Part shown: positions 13,694-49,405 of the stretch, piece by piece
Layout of the letters: each line of letters begins with the position of its first letter
Numbering within the stretch: position 1 is the first letter of the stretch
From: Muscardinus avellanarius
Lineage: Eukaryota > Chordata > Mammalia > Rodentia > Gliridae
Assembly: GCA_963383645.1 (NCBI GenBank)
Contig: OY726559.1
Location: 109,452,235 to 109,516,234 of the forward strand
Direction of reading: 5' to 3'
DNA length: 64,000 nucleotides
The notes under the pieces: model-generated
Seen by the model: only the letters and a program-made list of their open reading frames with translations
Database searches by the model: none
What the model was told of the DNA's origin: nothing
Translations under genes and position numbers: made by a program

Positions 13694-15535
13694 CAGGCAG
13701 CATTAGATTCTCATTCTCTCTCTCTCTCTCTCTCTCTGTCTCTTTGGTACTAGAGATGGAACTGGGGGGACATTCTGCCTCCAAGCTACACCCCTAACCC
13801 TTTTTATATTTATTTACTTATTTGTTTGCTTATGTATTTATTTTGTAGCCCTAAGGATTGAACCCAGAGGCATTCTACCTCCAAGCTACATCCCCAGCTT
13901 GATTTTATTTTTATTTTGAAACAGGATCTCGCTAGATTGATGCAAGTCTCACTCCTTGCTGAAGCTGTCCTTGAACCTGTGATTCTCCTGTCTCAGCCTC
14001 CCAAGTACTGGGATCACAGGTGTGCACCACCATGCCTAGCTTGACTTTTTATTTTGAGACAGTCTTGCCAAGTTGTTGAGGCTGGCCTCAACCTGTGATT
14101 TTCCTGTTCCAGCCTCCCAACTTCTAGGATTCTGGGCATGTACCACCATGCCCAGCAAAATTATTTATTTATTTTATTTTATTTTTGTACTACTGGGGAT
14201 TGAACACAGGAGCATTCTACTTCTGAGCTCAATTTTTATTTTTTATTTTTTGAAACAAGGTCTAACTAAGTTTCTGAGTTTTTCCTTAAATCTGTGATCC
14301 TTCTGTCTTAGCCTCCCGAGTGCTGGGATTATAGATATGTGCTACCATGCCCTACTAGCAGGATTCTCTTGAGTGCTTCTATAAGTTGGGAAGTCTTCAA
14401 GTCTCACTTTCCCTCTGAGTCAGTATCTCTATCCCCTAGATTCCCCAGTTCCACTATCCCCTAGATTCAGGGTTTTAAATTTTTTAAATATTTTATACAG
14501 GTAATATATATTGCTTTTTTTTTTTTTTTTGGTACTGGGGTTGAACCAAGAGGCATTTTCCCTCTTAGCAACATCTCTAGACTTTTTAAAAAAAAAAAAT
14601 TTTTTTTTTTAAAGCCAGGCTTGGTGGCGGACACTTGTAATTCCAGCATTTGGGAGGCTGAGACAGGAAGATGGCGGTTCGCGGACAACCTCAGCTACTT
14701 ATTGAAGCCCTTTGCAACTGGGACCCTGCTTCGAAATAAGGAATATTAAAAAAAAAAAAAAAAAAAGGGGCTGGGGATGTAGCTCGGAGGTAGAATGCCC
14801 CTAGTTTCCATCCCCAGTACCACACAAAAAAATAATAATAATTTGAAATAGGGTCTCCTAATGTTGCTGAAGTCGCCTTCAAACCTGCTAAGTTGCTGAG
14901 AGCCTCACTCAGTAGCTGAGGCTGGCCGAGAACCTGTGATCCTCCGCTCTCAGCCTTCCAAGCGTGGGATTACAAGTGTGCACCACCACGCCTGGTTATT
15001 ATTGCAGTCTTTTTACAAACTACTCAAGCAATAGAGATAAAGCTAAGGTCTCCTTTGACATTGACCCTAACCAATAATTCCTTTCCTAAAGTCACCTCTT
15101 AGATAGAATCATGGTTATCAGTTAATGTGTATGCTTTTTCTATGCACCAAAACCCATCGATTCAAGATACACTTTACTTTTTTTTTTTTTTTTTAAGGTA
15201 CTGGGGGTTGAATCCAGAGGCATTCTACCTCTGAGCTACACCCCCAGCCCTACGTTTTATTCTTTATTTTGAAACAGGGTCTTGCTAAGTTGCAGAGGGC
15301 CTCACTAAGTAGCTGAGGCTGGTTGAGAACCTGTGATCCTCCTGTCTCAGCCTCCTAAGTACTGGGATTACGAGTGTGTGCCACCAAACCCGGTTCAAGA
15401 TATACTTTTACTTATAACAGGTACTGATCTTTTGGAGCTTTTTAAAATTTTAACACACATTGCATGCTATTCTCCTTCTTTGTTTAAGAACATATGTATC
15501 TGGGTGAGCTTTCCATACTGTGTCACAGACTTCAG

Positions 15536-15582
<47 letters not shown>

Positions 15583-17234
15583 AGGAGATTGAAGTCAGGG
15601 TCATTCTACCTCTGAGCTACATCCTCAGTCCTATTTTATTTTTATTTTGAAACAGGATCTCACTAGGTTGATGAGAACCTCACTGCTTGCTGAGGCTGTC
15701 CTCGAACCTGTGATCCTCCTGTCTCAGCCTCCCCAAGCGCTAGGGTTACAGGCTTGTGCCACCTCTCCTGGCTCTATCAATCTTATTTTTAACATCTACG
15801 TGGTATTTCACAGTACAGCAAACTGAAATTGCCTGGAGAAAATTAAAGGAAGGTGCCTAGAGGATGCAAGTCTTTTCTCTCCAGGCACCACTGTCCTGGT
15901 TCCCAATCCCAAGTCTGCTCTTGACTCGGGAGCCAGGGAGGGAGGGACCGCGCACTGGTTCCCCGGAAGCTGGCTGCAGAGCGAGGCCCCAGCCCGAGCT
16001 CAGATGCTGGCCTGTGACCCTCTGCCTCACAGCATCCTCACCCACCTCTTGGCCCCTCCCCAGGCTCACCCACACAAGAAGGTCATTCCAGGGAGACTAT
16101 GTGTGGGGGCTGGCTCTGTGGGGGCCCTGTAGACCCCTTTGTTCTAAGGGAGAAGGAGGAAGCAGCCAAACAAACAAGCCCTATTGTCTGACCAATGCTG
16201 GGCCCCCCCTCCCCGTCTCGTGGTCCTGAACCTCCTGCTCACCATGGATAGCATGACGCACCTCCAGAGACTTCTGCTGTCCAGGCTTCTTTCGTGGGGA
16301 GTCCCCAGTATAAGAAGGGAGGTTATTTATTCTTTCTGTCTTTTTATGGTACTGGGGATTGAGCCCAGGGGTATTCTACCTCTGAGCTATACCCCCTCCA
16401 GCCCAATTTTATTCTTTAATTTTGAAACAGGGTCTCACTAAGTTGCGGAGGGCCTCAATAAGCAGCTGAGGCTGTCCTTGAACCTGTGATCCTCCTGACT
16501 CAGCCTCCTAAGTACTGGGATTACAAGTGTGTGCCACCACCACGCCCAGCTTTATTTATACTTTAGACCTAACAGCTTCTATTTCTTCTGTTATGACACC
16601 AACCCCTTCCCTCCTCAGTTCTGTTCGACGTGTCCTTGAGCGGTTACAGATATTGGGACTAAACTGTCTTTCTCTCTTATACTCAAGATTTCCTGTCCCG
16701 TTTTCCTCACCTGGCTCTGACTCCCCATCCTTAAGATTTTCTCGGGCTACCGTAGAATAGCCCAGCATAACCCAGAAGAGTCTAGGTTCTGGGCGTAGAA
16801 CTCCAGGAAACCTTGGAAAACCTTGGCCTCTCTGGACTTCTCTCCTCCCTGCCGGCTTCCTGCTACGTTCTCCTGGCACTCAAATTCTGGGCAGTTTGGA
16901 GCAGAGAGGATCGATCCAGCCAATCCTTGCTCATCGGCAGGTGTCAGAGGGGAGGAAGGGGCCTGCCAACTTAGGAAGGAGGACAGCTTTGGAGGGACAA
17001 GATCCCAGATGCCAAACGGCCTCCCTTCCGTTCCCTCCACCTATATACGCACACGGAGCCACAGAGAGAAACTGAGCACCCAGAAACAAAGGACCCGAGG
17101 GGCTGAGACCACAGACCTGGAGCTCTCTCCTATGACTCCTTTTCTGGGAAACTAAGATTGATACCCCTTGTGCTATTAGACAACAAGTGGGGACCAGAAC
17201 CCAGAGTCTGACCCGCCCGTCCGTCCGTCCGTCC

Positions 17235-17276
<42 letters not shown>

Positions 17277-17300
17277 CCTCCCTCCCTCCCTCCCTCCCTC

Positions 17301-17345
<45 letters not shown>

Positions 17346-17844
17346 GTATTTTGGTACTAGGGAGTGAACCCAGGGGTGTACTGGGCTACATGCCCAGTCC
17401 TTTTTCTTTTTCTTTTTATTTTGAAACAGGGTCTTGCCAAGTTGCTGAGGGTCTCAACTAAGTAGCTGAGGCTGGCCCCAAACCACAATCCTCCAGTCTC
17501 AGCCTCCCAAGTACTGGGATTACAAGCGTGTGCCACCATGCCCAGCTCTATTTACTGGTTACTGGTTTCTTTTTTTTTTTCCTCCTCTCCTCCTCCTCCT
17601 TCTTCTTCGCCTTTTTTAGTTTTGAAACTGGGTCTCATTGAGTTGCGAAGGTCCTCGCTAAGTAGCTGAGGCTGTCTGAGAACCATGATCCTCAGGTCTC
17701 CGCCTCCCAAATGCTGGGGTTATAAGCCTGGACCACCACGCCCCACTCTATTTACTGGTTTCTAACCTGGGTCCAGCCATGGTCACTCAGGGAGACTCTC
17801 CACACTTCCTCTTGCCGTCACCCTTCATGGACTTCCTTCCAAAT

Positions 17845-17899
<55 letters not shown>

Positions 17900-18282
17900 T
17901 TTTTTTCTCTGAATGTAACATCATCTTCCTGCTCTCACTTGCTGGTTCTTTCTTTTCTTTTCTTTTGCTTTTTTGTGCTCCTGGGGATTGAATCCAGAGT
18001 CATTTTACCTTTGAGCTACACCCCCAACCCTATCTTATTTCTTCTTTTGAAACAGGGTCTCTCTAGATTGATGAGAGGAGTCTCACTACTTGCTGAGGCT
18101 GGCCTCGAACCTGCGATCCTGTCCCAGCCTCCCAGGTCCTGGGTTACATCCAGATGTGCGCCACCGCGCCCGGCTGCCCGCTGAGGCTCCCAGGCTGGGC
18201 GCTGGCTCCACTTACCCAGAGAAGAGAAGAGCAGCACTGCCAGGAGAGGGCTGGGGCCTGGCCAGGGAGCCCCAGGAGCCAT
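10946..18282 (-). CDS. MPZ: Myelin protein zero (P0), complete, six coding exons
   Basis: Joined coding exons 18282-18216, 13214-13048, 11787-11574, 11405-11270, 11187-11127 and 11047-10946 give 747 bases, 248 aa plus stop, matching the family. The product is the single-Ig-domain adhesion glycoprotein that compacts peripheral myelin in Schwann cells. Visible features are a signal peptide (about residues 1-29), one V-type Ig domain with the cysteines in LHCSFW and FTCDV, and the N-glycosylation site NGT in YSDNGTFTC. Next come one transmembrane segment (VILGAVIGGILG...LLLLLLFYLI), the juxtamembrane cysteine of RYCWLRR (acylated in known P0) and a basic tail ending ESRKDKK. All splice sites are GT/AG. 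The start at 18282 has a strong Kozak context (GCC ATG G), and an in-frame upstream ATG at 18312 would add ten residues. In the tail, human RSTK is RSAK here. Confidence 0.97.
11127..11187 (-). CDS. MPZ: MPZ coding exon 5
   Basis: 61 bases encode AMEKGRFHKSSKDSSKRGRQ after the split serine. The wording is rodent-like; human has KLHKPGKDASK at this place. Acceptor CTGCAG, donor GTCAGC. Confidence 0.95.
11270..11405 (-). CDS. MPZ: MPZ coding exon 4 (transmembrane)
   Basis: 136 bases encode PTRYGVILGAVIGGILG, a leucine-rich membrane span, then RYCWLRRQVALQRRL. A run of CTG codons (CAG on the + strand at 11331-11345) encodes the leucines. Confidence 0.96.
11574..11787 (-). CDS. MPZ: MPZ coding exon 3 (Ig domain, second half)
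   Basis: 214 bases from the acceptor CTCCTAG to the donor GTGTGA. It begins IFHYAKGQPYIDEVGTF and carries the NGT glycosylation site and the second Ig cysteine (FTCDV). It ends one base into the valine codon of YVFEKV. Confidence 0.96.
11788..13047. repeat. MPZ intron 2: SINE chain and polypyrimidine/TG tract
   Basis: Minus-strand SINEs: about 11966-12143, 12314-12375 (dID), 12412-12590, 12617-12823 and 12824-12948 (B1 half). A long pyrimidine run with (CCT)n and (CTT)n at about 12165-12276 leads into (TG)n at 12278-12313, which touches the 3' end of a dID unit. The first 150 bases and the last 100 bases beside the exons are non-repeat. Confidence 0.7.
13048..13214 (-). CDS. MPZ: MPZ coding exon 2 (Ig domain, first half)
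   Basis: 167 bases from an acceptor CCACAG to the donor GTGAGT. It encodes the end of the signal peptide, the mature N-terminus (IVVYTDREVYGAVGS), the first Ig cysteine and the WRYQPEGGRDAIS segment. Confidence 0.96.
13215..15839. repeat. MPZ intron 1, exon 2-proximal part: SINEs and microsatellites
   Basis: Plus-strand SINEs: about 13409-13617 and 14613-14841. Minus-strand SINEs: 13743-13800 (dID), 13845-14040, 14041-14155, 14156-14355, 14514-14582 (dID), 14841-14997, 15179-15394 and 15538-15772. A (GAAA)n tract fills 13620-13693, (TC)n fills about 13712-13742, and (TG)n at 15538-15578 abuts a SINE 3' end. Positions 15000-15175 and 15396-15537 are non-repeat. Confidence 0.7.
15790..16320. 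promoter_or_regulatory. Candidate Schwann-cell enhancer in MPZ intron 1
   Basis: A SINE-free island of about 500 bases sits in the middle of an intron otherwise full of repeats. It holds SOX-like words (ctttgttc at about 16137-16144, attgtc at about 16183) and CACCC-type words (ctcacccacctc, ctcacccacaca at about 16030-16075). From established work on rodent Mpz, the first intron carries an enhancer bound by EGR2 and SOX10. Assigning this island to that role is inference. Confidence 0.4.
16321..18215. repeat. MPZ intron 1, exon 1-proximal part: SINEs, pyrimidine tract, (CA)n
   Basis: Minus-strand SINEs: about 16337-16552, 17347-17547, 17615-17745 (B1 half) and 17962-18175, the last ending only about 40 bases from the exon 1 donor. 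Positions 17217-17345 are a long pyrimidine array of (CCGT)n, (CT)n and (CCCT)n. (CA)n fills about 17847-17897. Positions 16553-17215 are non-repeat with no recognised exon. Confidence 0.7.
18216..18282 (-). CDS. MPZ: MPZ coding exon 1 (signal peptide)
   Basis: 67 coding bases encode MAPGAPWPGPSPLLAVLLFSSL plus one base. The donor GTAAGT begins at 18215. An upstream in-frame ATG (18310-18312) in a weak context would prepend MLQAAAPAPA. Confidence 0.95.
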
Positions 18283-18420
18283 GGCCGGGGCAGGGGCTGC
18301 AGCCTGGAGCATCTGCAGGGCAGAGTGGGGGACAGGGACTGAGCGGGGGATTCCTGGAACCCGCTTAAAATCCCCTGCAGCCCCAGCATGAGGGGGCTGT
18401 CCTCATCCTGTGGCCAATTA
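18283..18420 (-). promoter_or_regulatory. MPZ: MPZ 5' UTR and core promoter region
   Basis: On the minus strand a TATA-like ATTTTAAG (18371-18364) lies about 52 bases before the upstream ATG at 18312. That would put the start site near 18335-18342 and leave a very short leader. The flanking 400 bases are SINE-free and GC-rich. The TATA assignment is inference. Confidence 0.45.
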
Positions 18421-19978
18421 CAGCCTGGCATGTGCGGCTGAGAGGTGGTGGGGAGGGGGATGGAGAGCCGTGAGCAGGAGGGGCATTGTACACTGGGGTG
18501 GACGGGTGGGGACACATACCACCCGGTACACAGAGGGCTTTTGTCCACTGCCTCCCCCTCCCCAGGCTGGAATGCGGGGGGCAGCGAGGAGAGGGACAGC
18601 AAAGGGAACACAGGCACACTTTTCCGAGGGGGAGATAGGCAGGGAAACCTGTGTCCAGGGGCCGTGCAAAGGGTTCCTCCCAGGCTCCTTGCCAGGCGGT
18701 GGCTCCTGGAGAGTCCTAGGAGCCAGAGGCAAGATTGTCCCGGAGACATGAAAATAGAATATCTCCCGTTACCTTAATGACTGTGCGCTGCATTATGGCT
18801 CTCTTGAGATGACAGCATCATTTGGGAATCTCCCCACCCCCTTTTTCTCCATCCGGGGAGAAGCTTCCCAGATAGAAGTCTGTAACCCCAGAACTGGGAT
18901 CACGAGCACGCGACACCGTGCCCGGCTCCCAGCTACATTTAAAACATGGGAATGAGGGTAATAGAAGAAGAAACATTAAATCTCTCCTGCAAGAATCTAG
19001 TTTTGGGAGGCAGGGTGGGGAGGGTCGGGGGACACATCTATCAACCACCAACTAAATGAAAGTGTGATGCTTGCTTCAGTGGTGACTGCAGTGTGGCTCT
19101 GCTGAGGCTCCCGCAGCCACAGCATCAGGAAGCCTGAGTCCCGCAAGAGGCTAAGGCCCAAGCAAGTTTCATTTAATAGGTGACATTCAGAGGAAGGGAG
19201 TCAGGTCTAGAAGGCAATGCTGGCTGAAACTAACCTTGAAGGATGAGTGCCATGTGTATGTGGCGGGGATGGGGGGGGCACTGGGGATTGATCCCAGAGG
19301 CATTCTGCCTCCAAGCTACACCTCCAGCCCTTATTTTATTTTTATTTGGAAACAGGGTCTCCCTAGATTGCTGAGAGTATCACTACTTGCCGGGATTGTC
19401 CTCAAACCTGAGATTTTCCTGTCTCAGCCCCCCAAGTACTGGGATTATAGGACTGTGCCACCTGGCCCTGCTCAAGAGGGTGGATTTAAAATCTGGCACA
19501 TGATAAGCCTTTCCTGAAGGTTTTGGAGTAGATTTAGGGTGGGATAAAGCTTTGTATCTAGACAGATCTGATCAGCAGAGTCCTTCAGAAAGAGCCCTCC
19601 TGATGGCTGCCTCCTTCCTGTTCCTTCCAAGGATCACCTAAAGCACTTTTGTGCCTTTGGAGCCTATCAGAGCTCATCTGGAAGTCCCCCCCACCCCATG
19701 GCTTTGGTTAGAGCTGTGTGTGTGTGTGGGGTGTTGAACCCAGAGGCATTCTACCTCCAAGCAACATTCCCAGCTCTATTTTTTATTCTTTATTTTGAAA
19801 CAGGGTCTCACTGAGTTGCAGAGGGCCTCATTAAGTAGCTGAGGCTGGCTGTGAACCCACGATCCTCCTGTCTTTACCTCCTAAATACTGGGATTACAAA
19901 TGTGCGCCACCACGGCCGACTTTCCACCCATCTTTTAGAGTTCCATTACCTAAATCTAAATCTAGTCTCTGAGCCCAT

Positions 19979-20013
<35 letters not shown>

Positions 20014-20510
20014 CGCGCGCCCGCGCGTGAGTGTGTGCGTGTGTGCGTTTGTGTGTGTGTGTGTAAGATGCCCAGCAAGGTACCAGAAGACTGAGACTTT
20101 ACAACTGGTGAGCCTGCAATAGTCTCATGTGTAGGAACATGGCCTCCACACCCAGCTCCTTTTTATTTTTTAAGACAGGGTCTTACTAAGTTGCCCAAGC
20201 TGAGAGCTTGAGCCTGTGATCCTCCTGCCTTTGGCTCTGAGTGGCTGGGCTTACAGGATGCTCTACTCCATCCAGCAGAAGTATTTCTTCCCTTATTGTC
20301 TGAAGTTTATATGTTTCTTGAGGCCACACTCACACACACACGCGCATATGTGTGTATCTTTGAATATTCTATGATACTGATGGCAGGGTCTGGCAAAAGT
20401 GAATACTATATAGGCTAAATGAATTGCATTTGTCAATGGGAGGCTCGGGACCAAAGGAGGCAACGACTCAAAGTTCAATAGAGCACTGCATTCTGCGAGA
20501 ACAACTTTTG

Positions 20511-20550
<40 letters not shown>

Positions 20551-20771
20551 ACCCAGGGGGATTCTACCTCTGAGCTACACACCCAGCCCTATTTTATTTG
20601 GAAACCGGGACTCACTAAGTTGCTGAAAACCTTGCAAAATTGCTGAGGCTAGTCACAAACCTGTGGTCTTCCTGTCTCAGCCTCCGAACAAGTTTCTGAG
20701 AGAACAGGCATGTACTACCAGGCCCGGCTTAAAACAACTTTCTAATGCTTAAGCTATTTACCATAGGACAC

Positions 20772-20807
<36 letters not shown>

Positions 20808-21489
20808 CGCGCTGGAGATTGAACCCAGGGACATTCTACCTCTGATGTACAACTTCAGTCTTTTTATTTTTTTAGTTTTGAAACAGGGTCTCTAAGTTAC
20901 TGAGGCTGGCTTCGAACATTCGATCCTCCTGTCTCCGCTTCCCAAGTACTGAGATTACAGGCGTGTGCCACCACACCTGAAAAAACTTGTTTTGTGAGGG
21001 ATCCCTCATTCAATGTGTTGGAGTAGTCCTGAAGATTGGCTAAAGGGGTGCTGCAGAGGAAATTCCTGCACCTGATAGAAGTTTGGACAGCTCCTAAGAT
21101 CCCTTCCAATCCTAAAGCCTCTGGAAGTGCTTTCTTCAAGCATTATGGAAATAGAAAATAGTATTATTTGTATTATTTGATTCAGAAACAAGTCAGCCAG
21201 GCGTGGTGGCACACTCTTGTAATTCCAGCATTCGGGAGGCCGAGACCAGAGAGGATCGTGGTTCACGGACACCCTCAGCTACTTAGTGAGGCCCTTTGCA
21301 ACTCATGGAGACCCTGTTTCAAAATAAATAATAAAAAATAGGGCTGAGGGTGTAGCTCGGAAGTAGAATGGCCCTGGGTTCCATCCCCAGTATCACAAGA
21401 AAAGAAAAGAAAAAAGAAAAGAAAAGAAAAGAGAGAGAAAGAAAGAAAGGAAGGAAGGAAGGAAGGAAGGAAGGAAGGAAGGAAGGAGT
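18421..21489. repeat. MPZ-SDHC intergenic region, MPZ side
   Basis: Positions 18421-18870 and 18930-19255 are non-repeat promoter-proximal DNA. Minus-strand SINEs: about 18880-18927 (remnant), 19262-19473, 19714-19920, 20155-20275, 20545-20729 and 20811-20979. A plus-strand SINE lies at 21195-21402. (TG)n-rich tracts lie at 19982-20064, 20514-20548 and 20772-20813, the last ending in (GC)n. A purine tract (GAAA then GGAA) fills about 21398-21487. Confidence 0.65.
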
Positions 21490-21928
21490 TCTAAATAACT
21501 GTAACTGGCGATGTTTTATTACAGGAGTTGCTGTGGTGTCACCCCTGCTCCTCCCCACTCTTCCAGCCCTCAAAAGGACCAGGACCCCTGGATTCTGTTT
21601 TCCTCCTTCCTCACTCACAGTCTCTGGTCGTGAGAGCTCCGCGAGGCTCCCGAGCCTGGATTCCTAGAGCTGTTTATATGCAGTACATGGAAATCAAAGC
21701 GCGCTCCCGCGGCCCCAGGCTCTTCTGGCTGTGGGCACGCACAGGGACCTAAACAAGGGACAAAGGAGCGTTGTTTCCCGCTGGTGGGCGTCGAGTTCCA
21801 GGGCCAGCTCAAGCCAAGGAATTGTGGGGCTCGTGGGGGTGGCTGAAGAGGCTGCCCCTTGGGACAGTGGTCTTGCCTCAGCCCGAAGGTGGTCTCAGCT
21901 TGTGTGTCCATGTGTTGAAACTCAGGTT
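21490..21928. promoter_or_regulatory. SINE-free intergenic island with clustered SOX- and EGR-like sites
   Basis: About 440 bases of non-repeat DNA flanked on both sides by repeats. Within 40 bases there are AACAAGG (21752-21758), ACAAAGG (21760-21766), an opposed TTGTTT (21771-21776) and GTGGGCGT (21784-21791). These are SOX HMG-box-like words and an EGR core. It lies about 3.5 kb upstream of the MPZ start and 1.1 kb upstream of SDHC. A role as an MPZ enhancer is inference based on known SOX10/EGR2 control of MPZ. Confidence 0.35.
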
Positions 21929-22405
21929 AGAAAGTGGAGAGGCATGCCGGGCGTGGTGGTGCACGCTTGTAATCCCAGCATTCGGGAGGCTGAGACCTGG
22001 AGGATCAGGGTTCGCTGATAGCCTCAGCTACTTAGTGAGGCCTTCTGCAACTCAGTGAGACCCGGTTTCAAAATAAAGAATAAAAAATAGGGCAGGGGCT
22101 GTAGCTCGGAGGTCAAATGCCCCTGGGTTCCATCCCCATACCCGAAAAAAAAAAAAAAAAAGGAAAGAAAAAAAAAAAAGAAAGTGGAGAGGCAGCCGGG
22201 CGTGGTGGTGTGCGCTTAAAACCCCAATACATTGGGAGGCTGAGACAGGAGGATCGCAGGTTCGCGGCCAGCCTCAACTACTTAGTGAGACCCTCTTCAA
22301 CTCAGTCAGACCCTGTTTCAAAATAAAGAATAAAAAACAGGGCTGGGGGTGTAGCTCGAAGGTAGAATGCCCCTGGGTTCCATTCCCAGTACAAAAAAAA
22401 AAAAA
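21929..22405 (+). repeat. Two abutting B1-dID SINEs with a 16-base direct repeat
   Basis: agaaagtggagaggca occurs at 21929-21944 and again at 22179-22194, bracketing a full-length SINE with an A-rich tail, so it is the target-site duplication. A second full-length SINE (22195-22405) begins immediately after the right-hand copy. Confidence 0.85.
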
Positions 22406-22500
22406 GCCCAAAGCATCACTTTTTCCTGCTTGTCTCAGCCAGACAACGCTGCCATTTTTAGGGCGACTGGATTGGGAGAGCGAGGGAAGAGTGACGGAGA

Positions 22501-22503
<3 letters not shown>

Positions 22504-22568
<65 letters not shown>

Positions 22569-22784
22569 CCTGGGGATTGAACCCAGGGAGGGGCACTCTA
22601 CCTCTGAGCCAAATCCCTACCCTATATTTTACTTTTTTTTTTTTTTTTGCGGTACTGGGGCATTCTACAGGGTCTCGCTAAATTGCTGAGGGTCTAGGTG
22701 TCTGGGGCTGGCCTCGACCCCTCCATCCTCGCTCTCGGCCTCCGGGTGGTGGGACTCAAGCGCCTGAACACGGTGCTGGAGCCC
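22504..22784 (-). repeat. (TG)n and B1-dID SINEs abutting the SDHC promoter
   Basis: (TG)n at 22504-22566 runs straight into a dID 3' end (cctggggattgaacccaggg). A second, diverged minus-strand SINE (about 22635-22780) follows. Its left end lies within 50 bases of the SDHC promoter motifs. Confidence 0.75.
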
Positions 22785-22876
22785 AGCCGCAGCCCGAGGC
22801 GCCTGGCCCTTTAAAAGGGCCGCCCGGTCACGTGACGACCGCCTCGTGCGTCACTTCCGTCTAAGCGGGACCCAAG
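22785..22876 (+). promoter_or_regulatory. SDHC: SDHC promoter and 5' UTR
   Basis: A GC-rich stretch directly before the SDHC start. It has GTCACGTGAC at 22827-22836 (palindromic E-box of the USF/MITF-TFE type), a CRE-like TGCGTCAC (22847-22854), and ACTTCCG at 22853-22859, which is the reverse of CGGAAGT, the ETS/GABP (NRF-2) site common in nuclear OXPHOS genes. A TTTAAAA element lies at 22810-22816. The transcription start is not directly visible. A role of GABP here is inference from the gene class. Confidence 0.6.
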
Positions 22877-48713
<25,837 letters not shown>

Positions 48714-49405
48714 GGAGCTGGCTCGCCGTCCTCTTCCTACGAGTATCACGCTGACATTTCCTGCACCTCACGCCTGCCCACAGCCAACCCAGCTCCCGAC
48801 TGTTCCGTCCCTGTGCTTACAGATAGATCCCCTCGGAGATCAGCAGAGTAGCTTGTAGAACCCAGAGCCAGAGAGGGGTCCAGTTCCCTTGTTTCCCCCA
48901 GAGGACTGGCTGCAGAAGCTCCCATTCCTGCCCACAGTTTGCAGCCTGCTCCGGCCTACAGCCCTTCCTCTCTCTCCATCTTGGGCTTTAATTTGTGCTG
49001 AGGGTCAGCTTTTGACTCCTTCTTCCCAAGACAGTGGAAACAATGCCAGCTCTGTGGCCTCTGCCCCAGGCCCTGGGGGTGGGGCTCTGGGTGCCACTGC
49101 CTGTGGGTTGCTGGCTTCAAGGACAGTTCTGTGCCTTGGCCAGGGCCTTCAGTGCCCACACAGAGCAGCTGAAAGGAAAAAGCTGGGGGTGGAGGAGCTA
49201 GAGGGGGATGAGGAGGTGACTTGGTTCTGGTGGCAGATGCTTTGGGAAGGTTTTGATCAAGAGGAAGATCTAGAAGACTATTGTAGACTATATTAAGAGT
49301 TTTGGTTTTTTGAAAAGCACACATCTTAATGTCATGTTTTCTAATCCAAGTTCATGTAGCATCATTTTCTGACACTCAATTAAAATGCTCCTCATTTGAT
49401 TTTTG
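48714..49405 (+). other. SDHC: SDHC 3' UTR
   Basis: About 690 bases of SINE-free sequence follow the stop and end shortly after an ATTAAA signal at 49379-49384. A 135-codon open frame at 48889-49296 lies wholly within it and has no recognisable domain. Confidence 0.65.
49379..49384 (+). terminator. SDHC: SDHC polyadenylation signal
   Basis: ATTAAA followed by a T-rich downstream stretch (tttgatttttgagtct), about 670 bases after the SDHC stop. Confidence 0.6.

Noticed and set aside
18144..18749. 201-codon minus-strand open frame upstream of MPZ
   Set aside because: It lies over the MPZ promoter and exon 1 in a non-MPZ frame, has no domain, and is explained by GC-rich sequence.
22507..22689. 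Frames translating as repeated Cys-Val
   Set aside because: Translation of (TG)n microsatellites next to SINEs; the same applies at 928, 12279, 42598 and 43378.
48889..49296. 135-codon open frame after SDHC
   Set aside because: It lies wholly within the SDHC 3' UTR before its poly(A) signal and has no recognisable domain.
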